The notes below the pieces were generated by a model. The model had not been told where the DNA came from. It saw only the letters and a list, made by a program, of their open reading frames with translations, and made no database searches. Source: Gautieria morchelliformis (lineage: Eukaryota > Basidiomycota > Agaricomycetes > Gomphales > Gomphaceae). From it: DNA of 64,000 nucleotides. Where the stretch lies: NCBI GenBank assembly GCA_015179125.1, contig WHVA01000088.1, positions 124,001 through 188,000 on the forward strand. The letters are read 5' to 3'. Made by a program: the position numbers and the translations under genes. Below are positions 57,701 to 64,000 of this stretch, piece after piece (position 1 is the stretch's first letter; each line of letters begins with the position of its first letter).

Positions 57701-58088
57701 CAGAGACCTTAAAGGTACCAAGGCATATGATAAGCTCAAAACTGCTTTTGACAACGGACAACCTGTTCCGCAACTGGTTATCTCAGTGTCTAAGGATGAG
57801 CCACTTCCTACCCCTGGTATCTGGGACAAGGACTTTGAAAACACCACCGTTTCCGTGGAAAGAGTAATTGCATACTGGTCCAGAACTCTGAAGCCAGCAG
57901 AACGTAACTATTCTCCCACCGAAAGGGAAGCCCTAGCATTATGTGACGGTCTCATCAAATTTCAACCCTATATTGAAGGGGAAAAAGTGATAGCCATTAC
58001 TGATCATGCTGCCCTCATTTGGAGTTGTACCTTCCCAGAACGTCCACCAGTGTTTTGGAACCCTTCAAGACTTTGGTGTTATTGCTAA
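54790..58088 (+). CDS. Gypsy-3 protease-RT-RNase H polyprotein, long open frame
   Basis: 1,085 codons open from the first ATG at 54831; the frame itself is open from about 54790 (ADAVEFQSAIKYHEE). CCHC knuckle CKHCGSSKHWDNEC at residues 79-92. Aspartic protease ALVADSGSDITLF (D275). RT has WGFPALISYRNGKPRMCIDY, LDALAGFTQLQ and LPFGYRNGPAVFQRVM. The catalytic YIDDVVIY is at residues 790-797. RNase H has VYSDACDVGIAAIL, ERNYSPTEREALAL and AITDHAAL. The frame ends NPSRLWCYC, a shifted tail. Catalytic residues look intact, so RT activity is conceivable, but without integrase or LTRs the element cannot move alone. Confidence 0.9.
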
Positions 58089-58090
58089 CA

Positions 58091-59685
58091 CTTCAATCTA
58101 TCAGAACGTGTCGTTTACGAGACTCAAAGAATATTAAACAATGCTGCAGCACAACTCCGGAAATAATTTAATATTTGTACCTTGGTTGCAATCCGCATAA
58201 AAACTAGTCCAAGTTAATACGGATGGAAGGCAATACGTTTCTTAGCAGCACTGAACAATAAACTAAAAGAATGTAGGTTCAAGGACACTATCGGGGTCCA
58301 AGCGTATTCCAAAATATAAAGGAATGTACTTAGCAGGCGAGTTTATAAATGGACTGCCCTGATAATCTACCAGCGCACAGCAATAAAATGAGGGATGAAC
58401 GAGTTTTAGAAGTGACTTGTGAAAGTCTCTAATCAGGAAAATCGACTGATCAGATCGTCTCAGGTATTGGAGTGCGAATGGCAAGACTATCAATTGACAG
58501 ACTCACTCTGTAGAATTACACCCGGAGGATTAGTCTAGGTGGCTAAGCAGAAAAGTATCTACTTAACAAGGAATTAGACACTAAAGTAAGTGAATAACCC
58601 TAGCTGGGATTAGCAGCTTAGTAAGATGCAAGTCACATGAGGTCACGTGGATAGAAGATGTTAGATTGCTAGAATGATGATTCAAGGAGGTCAGAATGGC
58701 CTCCTTTTATATTGTAAAATACACAGGATTACATAAAATGGGGTTCTTCTATCTATTAGGCGAGTGATGTCATAAGTAAATATTTGCACTGCTGAAACAC
58801 ACCCTCGTAACTATTGCGGCGTGTTTGTGCAAAGAAATTGGAAATAGATAGCTAATCACCTTCCCTGGTTTGCACAGCCTTGCACAGCCTTACACAGCCT
58901 TGCACTGCCATGCACAGCCCTACACAGCCGCTATGACATCAAGGGGCCTATTTGGTGTTGTGGCGTTGCGTTTGGAGGATCCATTCATCCAATAGGCTTT
59001 ATCAAACCTGCACCCTAGTTTTGGCTTTGTACATCTTTGTGTGACTTTGTACGCAGCCTTGCACAGCCATGGTTGCTATGATGCAAGTCATGTGCCAGCT
59101 GGGTTTGAATTGCACAGGCTTGTGTAAGCGGTAGAGGACACATTCAGTCTCAGTGGCTGAGTTTGAATGAGCCAAGGTACCAGAGTTGTAGGTGCTTGAG
59201 TGCCTGCAACTCCGAGTTTACGGTTCGTGGGAAGCTCCGGTCGGAGTTTGAAACTGAGCGGCTGTGGCAGAGTTGTGGACGTGCATGGGTTCATAACTCT
59301 GCCTGACAGAATAAGGAGTTTTTGAGCCAGGGAAGCCAAGTTAAATGGCGAAAAAATAAGAGGAAATTCAAGGAATATTTGAATAGAGTTCTCCCAACAA
59401 TAGCCAATAGCCATGTGTATTAGCTACTATCAGCTGGGAAAACAGGGTTTTAAAGCGATTTTAATCCTTTTTTCGCAAGGCTTTTCATTAGCAATGGTTC
59501 CCACACAAGGACTGCTTTACTCCCACTGTCTAGCAGGCAGCGGGCTTTCATGCTGTTTATCTCTCAGTAACCTGAAAGGGTGCAGTTCTTGGCTTGCAGC
59601 CTGCATGGCCATGATTGCTATTTTCTCCAATGGTGGTGCATCGGCTCTGCTGCCTTGTTGGGGGCAACTGACATGCGTGCTGCCA
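58091..59685. other. Non-coding stretch after gypsy-3
   Basis: No supported gene. It holds a possible small solo LTR (58509-58799), short GCACAGCCTT tandem repeats at about 58873-58930, and unique-looking AT-rich sequence. Frames in it are short and motif-free. Confidence 0.5.
58509..58799 (-). repeat. Possible solo LTR (about 290 bp)
   Basis: On minus it starts TGTTTCAGCAGTGC and ends GTGTAATTCTACA (TG...CA). It has a well-placed TATA box (CAATATAAAAGGAGGCC, near 58713-58697) roughly a third of the way in. Flanking 5-mers CACTC and CACCC agree at four of five positions. No second copy seen, so this is tentative. Confidence 0.4.
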
Positions 59686-59949
59686 TTACTTTAGTGGCAG
59701 CATCACTGTCTGGCACAATTCTGATTGCACTGGATTGGTAGACAGTCTGATTGTCTGCCGTCTCTTCATCCCAGTCATAGTACTGGGATGGTTCAGGCTC
59801 CCATTCATCATTGGGAGCCTCTGCATCCCCCTGAGCCTCATTGTTTTGAAGTCATGTTTGAGGCCCGTGAGGGTATTCCTGTGCATGGCCTCTTGCACCT
59901 GCTTGGCCATCGCAGCCACTGTCTTGTTGTTGATGGCATTCATTCTCAA
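59686..59949 (-). pseudogene. Gypsy-1 gag remnant with large internal deletion
   Basis: Minus reading starts MRMNAINNKTVAAMAKQVQE with LTGLKHD, like gypsy-1 gag near 23700 (MAEALNKQVQAALH, LTCLKHD). It then jumps, by a frame change, to the acidic linker PSTMTGMKRRQT, equivalent to EPSQYYEWDEEV near 30815 in the plus copy. The roughly 2 kb between the two points in the plus copy (copia excluded) is absent. It lies only about 30 bp beyond the gypsy-1 LTR, implying a shared LTR between two tandem minus-strand copies. Confidence 0.65.
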
Positions 59950-59979
59950 GCTCTTTCGACTTGAGCTCGAGTACTCCGA

Positions 59980-60194
59980 TGTAAAGGATGTCGATCTTAA
60001 GACCTTGTGTCACAAGGGCACTACAGAACTTGACCAATGAGTGGTATTCTGAATGCTACGTAGTGCCAGGTAAGAGTAAGATGCGATGGGGACCGCTGGC
60101 CGGTTCCCACGCATAAACTATACAGTGGGTCCCTAAGGGGCCCACTGGGATTATGTAATAACTATTGTACATGTAGATACACAGGTTATTTACA
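59980..60194 (-). repeat. Gypsy-1 3' LTR of the minus copy (215 bp)
   Basis: Element direction: TGTAAATAACCTGTG at 60194 to CATCCTTTACA at 59980. It is directly preceded by the purine tract AGAGGAGGAGGG (about 60207-60196), which follows the ORF3 stop at 60228. It is highly similar to 22872-23086. Confidence 0.9.
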
Positions 60195-60227
60195 CCCTCC
60201 TCCTCTATAGACAACTATAGGGGTCAA

Positions 60228-62219
60228 CTACGACTCGTAGAGGTCATCCATGAGGGAGTCCTCTAGAGTGGCCGATACAATGATGACGTCGTCGTATGGG
60301 GCCGGTGGAGCGCGTGACTCCTCCAGGGGCACCTCCGCATCATCGGTGGTGATTGGGTGAGGCTGGTCGGCCTCACCACTAGCGGCGGTATCCGCTTGGG
60401 TGATGAGGCCAGCATCCTCATGGAGCATGGCCTCAACGGCCAGGTCCTCAGTCTGAGGAGGGGGCCAGAAGCGCGCCAGCTCTTGGTCGAGCTGAGCGTG
60501 AGTGAGGGGTCGTGGCACCGCGGCCCTCACATGGCTGGTCTCGATGACTTTTTGTTGGCCCTCGCGGGCGGCGGCACTGAATGCCACGCCGGTGATGCTG
60601 CGTTGAACATAATGTTCAATGCGTGCCACTTGCTCGCGAGTGACCCCCGCATAGCAGGCCAACCATCTCACGATCTCGGCGAGGGGGATGTCGGGGCCGG
60701 CTCGGCCCTCCACAGGGAATGGGCCCGTGATTGAGAGCCGCAGTGTGGTGCTCTGAGGCATCAGCACTTCCCTGGCATCAACGAGGTTCGACCATTGGTC
60801 TGTCAAGCCGAATAGGTCGAGTAGCCTCGCCCTGAGTGGTGATGCGACCCCTTTGACCCGGGGCGCAAGGGCCTTCAACCACATCCAGACATCCATGTCG
60901 TCTAGGTTGAAGGTGCCATCCGCGTTGCCATGGATGGCGGATGGGATTCCTTCAGGGTTGTGTATCCAACCCTTCAGGATGGCTGCGATATCATGCGGGG
61001 TACCACCCGCTATCACGAGACAATCCCTTTTGGGATTGCGAGCGCGTTGTTTGCGCTCGATGTGTTTGAATACGCCGATCATCTCGCGCGTACGCGCGAG
61101 CTGCGGCGTTTCTTTTGCCCACGCTATGAGTTCGACGAAGTGTGGGTCGTCGAGTGGGCAGACGTCGTACCATTGAGTACGACGCTGTTGGGCCTTTCCT
61201 ACCGGCCATGGTAGGAGGCCCGTCTCGGAGATCGGTGGATCTCTGAGTGGGATGAGCGTCCCCTCCCCCGGGTAGGGAGGGTGAACTGTCCCTGCCGGTG
61301 GAGGCAGGGCCACGCCAGGCCCGATGTACTGGGCCTCAATCTGTGCTACCCGCCACTGAAGGGCAGGGTCGTTGACAGTGTGCGACGATGACGCCGCTAG
61401 GTAAGCGCTAATTGCACTTTCCCTCGCAATGGCTAGCCCATTGACGGTGTCGGGGGAGCCACGCAATTTCTTGCGCTTTTTCTTTGGCTGCTCTGCCAGC
61501 CGCTGTGCCGTTTCCGGGTCGTACGTCTTCCAGATGGATGAGTCTGACTCCCATCCATCTGGGACGCCGTACGCAGAGTCGGAGGGCGCGCTATGCCCTT
61601 CCGTCGTTGTCGTTGTCGGGGTCGGTGCCGACAATCGGGATGCTAGTCCCGATGTTGCGTGCGCCGGCAGAGGCACCGTCGCGCGAAGTGATGATGGCCT
61701 GGCCACTGGGTCCGTGGCCGGGTCATGTCGCAGCCTTTTTGAGGCAACGTGGGCCAGGGTAACCTGGAGCTGGGCTGCGCTCAGCTGTTGCTCCAGTTCC
61801 TTGATCCTGACGCGCTCGGTTGCGAGCGCAACGTCGCGGTCTTCGACCGCGCGTTCCAACTCCTTGACCTCTTTTTTAAGGTCGTGGATGTCCCGGAGGG
61901 GCTCTTCTCGCGCGTCACACACGATGCCCCTTGGGAGCCATCCCCAGGCTGCATCGACGGCGTCGCCGATGTCTTCGTCCCGCAACTTGACCTTGTGGGT
62001 GCCTGTCGCGGCCCTTAAGTGCGCGGCGTAGTCTGCGCACGTTGCGCAATCGTCCGGGTGGACGATGGCGAGGGTGTCCTCCCATCCCACGATCATCCAG
62101 TGCTCCTGGTCTATTGGAGCACGGAGAATGTCTGCGGCCCCCTGTCTCAGGGCTGTTGCTCGCGTTGTGGATGTTGACGGATCAACGTCCATCCCATCTT
62201 TAGGGGGCATCATCTTCAT
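60228..62219 (-). CDS. Gypsy-1 ORF3: novel coiled-coil protein in env position
   Basis: 663 codons from the ATG at 62219, fully open; an ATG at 62192 (MDVDPSTSTT) is an alternative start. It lies about 115 nt after the chromodomain stop (62333) in a different frame and ends 34 nt before the 3' LTR. Visible parts (residues from the 62219 start): DCATCADYAAHL (58-68), coiled coil 111-160 (DLKKEVKELERAVEDRD...IKELEQQL), Ala/Pro/Thr-rich linker 165-210, PKKKRK nuclear-import-like motif (245-250), and a folded-looking block CLVIAGGTPHDIAAILKGWI plus LDDMDVWMWLKALAPR (400-454). The C-terminus is acidic, ending SATLEDSLMDDLYES. No signal peptide, no membrane segment, no RT or zinc-knuckle motif. Not env by composition; function unknown. 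Confidence 0.85.
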   Translation of the reverse strand: MKMMPPKDGMDVDPSTSTTRATALRQGAADILRAPIDQEHWMIVGWEDTLAIVHPDDCATCADYAAHLRAATGTHKVKLRDEDIGDAVDAAWGWLPRGIVCDAREEPLRDIHDLKKEVKELERAVEDRDVALATERVRIKELEQQLSAAQLQVTLAHVASKRLRHDPATDPVARPSSLRATVPLPAHATSGLASRLSAPTPTTTTTEGHSAPSDSAYGVPDGWESDSSIWKTYDPETAQRLAEQPKKKRKKLRGSPDTVNGLAIARESAISAYLAASSSHTVNDPALQWRVAQIEAQYIGPGVALPPPAGTVHPPYPGEGTLIPLRDPPISETGLLPWPVGKAQQRRTQWYDVCPLDDPHFVELIAWAKETPQLARTREMIGVFKHIERKQRARNPKRDCLVIAGGTPHDIAAILKGWIHNPEGIPSAIHGNADGTFNLDDMDVWMWLKALAPRVKGVASPLRARLLDLFGLTDQWSNLVDAREVLMPQSTTLRLSITGPFPVEGRAGPDIPLAEIVRWLACYAGVTREQVARIEHYVQRSITGVAFSAAAREGQQKVIETSHVRAAVPRPLTHAQLDQELARFWPPPQTEDLAVEAMLHEDAGLITQADTAASGEADQPHPITTDDAEVPLEESRAPPAPYDDVIIVSATLEDSLMDDLYES

Positions 62220-62332
62220 GGGGATGATGGTGGTTAGCTTCCAAGAAGCGATGGGCCCTTGGAAAGATCCAAGGTGAAAATTTAACCGCGCCGTGGCTGG
62301 CGCGTCACGTGGTCTGCACGTGACAGACACGT

Positions 62333-63627
62333 CTAGCGGCGTCTGGGGAGGTCACGTGGCTTGCTCACCCCTCTAAGCTCTAGATAGCTATCTAGGGCTT
62401 CAAGGTCCTTGCAGGATGACATGGGTTCCCATGTCATGTTGCCTAAGGTCCAGCAGACCTGGAATTCCAGGTCCGTTGAGTTTATCCATCGATGTGCGAT
62501 AATCTCGTTGACGAGCCACTCCTCGTCGTCATTCGCTCCGAAGTCATAAAATGACTTGGCCTCACGACGGGGGAACAATTCATCGTTGTTGGCCTCGTAT
62601 CACCATACGAGGCTTGAATGGAAGACCGGTGAAATGCGACGGCTTTTCAGCTCATCAGGAAGATCAAGGGTCACAGTCGAGGCGTCGTTGTGAGCCTTGA
62701 AAACGCGGTACGGTCCGATGTACCGTGGGACTAGTTTTCTGGCTCTTCCTTTCGGGAGAGTTAGGTTTTGTGTCAAGAGGTAGACGCGGTCGTTGGCCGC
62801 GTACCTGTCGCTTGCCATACGTTTCTTATTTGCATGAAACGTTTGCGTCACTCGATGCTCTATGATTGCATTGTGTGCCACCATCAGGTTCCATTTTGCC
62901 TGATGTGTGAACCGGGCTACTCCCTTGAACGGGGTGTCCACGGCTATGGGGAGGTCTATCCGCGGCATATAGCCGTGGTTCAGCTCGAAAGGTGTGAACC
63001 CTGTGGTCGCGCTGACGTTGCTGTTGAGGGCGACCTCAACCATTGGGCATTTCAATGCCCAATCCTTCTGATTGTCTCTGACGACCGCGCGCAATATCTG
63101 GCCGATCGAGCGGTTTGCCCGCTCGGTGGCTCCATCCGTTTGGGGATGGAAGGCAGTTGACATGAGGAGCTTAGTCCCCATGAGTCGCTGTAGTTCAGGC
63201 CAGAAGATTGACGTGAACTTCGAGTCTCTGTCCGAGACGATGGAGTCGGGAACTCCGTGGAGTTGAATGACCTCCTTCAGAAACAGCCAGGCAGGCTACT
63301 CCCTTGGCTGACACGCTCGTCGTGGTTGGTACGAGGTGTACGAGCGACGTTAGTCGGTCGATGACTACCATCAGGTAGTCACAGTCGTTGGATTTGGGCG
63401 GGGGCCCCATGAAGTCGATGCCAATCGACTGCCACGGCCTATCTGGAATGGGTAGGCTGTGTAGTAGGCCTTTGGGCCGTTGTGGTCCGGTTTTCGTCAT
63501 CTGACACCTCGTGCACGATGTGCAGAATGCTTCTATGTCTGGGCTCATGCCCAGCCACCAATATGCTCTTCGAATGTAGTTCGAAGTCTTCAGATGGCTG
63601 TAGTGGCCGACTATCTGATGTGCCCGA
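62333..63627 (-). pseudogene. Gypsy-1 integrase and chromodomain, minus copy, 5' truncated
   Basis: Integrase zinc end CTSCTRCQMTKTG, GIDFMGPPPKSNDCDYLMVV, TAFHPQTDGATERANRSIGQ, RKLVPRYIGPYRVFKAHNDA, then the chromodomain EEWLVNEIIAHRWI and FQVCWTLGNMTWEP. A shift near 63290 breaks the region before SDRDSKF, and a stop at 62600 follows VFHSSLVW. Better preserved than the plus copy. The upstream part of integrase and everything before it is cut at 63627 by the 1-kb LTR. Confidence 0.88.
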
Positions 63628-64000
63628 TGTCAAGATTGGATTTTTGGGCGTTAATATCGCATGTTAGTGGTGAATGCCCGAATAGCGTGTGCGATCTAGC
63701 GAATCGCCCAGCGAACAGTACCGAAGAGGTAAGGGTTAAGAAGTAAGAGGGTTACTCGAAAGGAATTCGCCCTGATCTACAGTCATAGCGAAATAGCCCG
63801 TGGCACTTGACGATGTAACATGCAAGGTGTCATGGAAAGGTTGTCTAAGTAGCGACAATCCTTTCGTCGGCGAAGGCACTCCTTCGGAGCCCTTCGCTGA
63901 CAGCACAGAAAATAACTCGAAGGCTAAGGTAACAAAGATGAAGTATGAGAACTCACCAGTGATGCCTAAGTCCTCTTCTGGTCGAAGATAAAAATCTACA
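63628..64000 (+). mobile_element. 1-kb LTR family, copy 3 (runs off window)
   Basis: Begins TGTCAAGATTGGATTTTTGGGCG, as copy 2 at 20143, and stays similar through CTCACCAGTGATGCCTAAGTCC to the window end. It is inserted in gypsy-1 integrase; the 5 bp before it are CCCGA. Only the first 373 bp are visible, so solo LTR and full element cannot be told apart. Confidence 0.85.

Larger units (their letters stand above)
54106..58090 (+). mobile_element. Gypsy-3 element, gag to RNase H only
   Basis: Internal part of a third Ty3/gypsy family. The left end is open at 54106, where gypsy-2 sits, and no LTR is seen there. The right end breaks after RNase H at about 58060. No integrase is present. Its codon use is more AT-rich than gypsy-1 or gypsy-2. 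Confidence 0.85.

Noticed and set aside
60228..62219. Envelope protein for gypsy-1 ORF3
   Set aside because: Position fits, but there is no signal peptide, no transmembrane segment and no Cys pattern; the coiled coil plus PKKKRK point to an intracellular protein.

Overview
The window is fungal and fits an agaricomycete basidiomycete. Introns are short (about 45-65 nt, GT...AG). There is a fungal-type FunK1 protein kinase gene, a basidiomycete-style F-box gene, a Tnp2-type CACTA transposon, and many chromodomain Ty3/gypsy and Ty1/copia retrotransposons. The species cannot be named from the sequence. I saw no rRNA, tRNA gene or CRISPR array. About 80 % of the window is mobile DNA, and only one clearly intact host gene is visible (FunK1, 15093-17702).

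Layout. 1-3587: 3' half of a non-LTR (LINE) element, split by a 1,001-bp solo LTR with exact CCGAC duplications. 3588-5911: GC-rich DNA with one possible small exon, then short repeats. 5916-10885: a complete CACTA-type DNA transposon (ends CACTGCGGGAA, flanks GCAC) with a decayed five-domain transposase gene and a nested tRNA-derived SINE. 11296-20142: a gene island with a BRR2 fragment, an ABP1 fragment, the intact FunK1 kinase, a decayed F-box gene and a TOM70 fragment; the fragments keep their introns. 20143-36845: a nested stack. An LTR is cut by a copia element, which is cut by gypsy-1, which is cut in its gag by a nearly intact copia (24530-29640, CATGG duplications).

36847-44428: three end-to-end Helitron-like units (A, B, C). 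Each has a promoter-like head, an AT-rich array of about 80-bp repeats, an 18-bp minisatellite, and a terminal hairpin followed by CTAG. 44429-48167: dispersed repeats and two oppositely oriented pieces of a second copia family. 48168-54105: a full-length gypsy-2 chromovirus with AGGAC flanks, silenced mainly by CGA to TGA changes. 54106-58090: gypsy-3 gag-pol lacking integrase. 58091-59685: mostly non-coding with a possible small solo LTR. 59686-63627: a second gypsy-1 copy on the minus strand, truncated by a third copy of the 1-kb LTR, which runs off the window.

The most unusual items are two. Both gypsy-1 copies carry an extra ~660-codon reading frame between integrase/chromodomain and the polypurine tract, which is the env position. 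The three tandem Helitron-like units share minisatellite and promoter-like modules. The nesting gives a relative age order: LINE before solo LTR; 1-kb LTR before copia' before gypsy-1 before the CATGG copia and Helitron A. All family names come from motifs read by eye; no database was searched.
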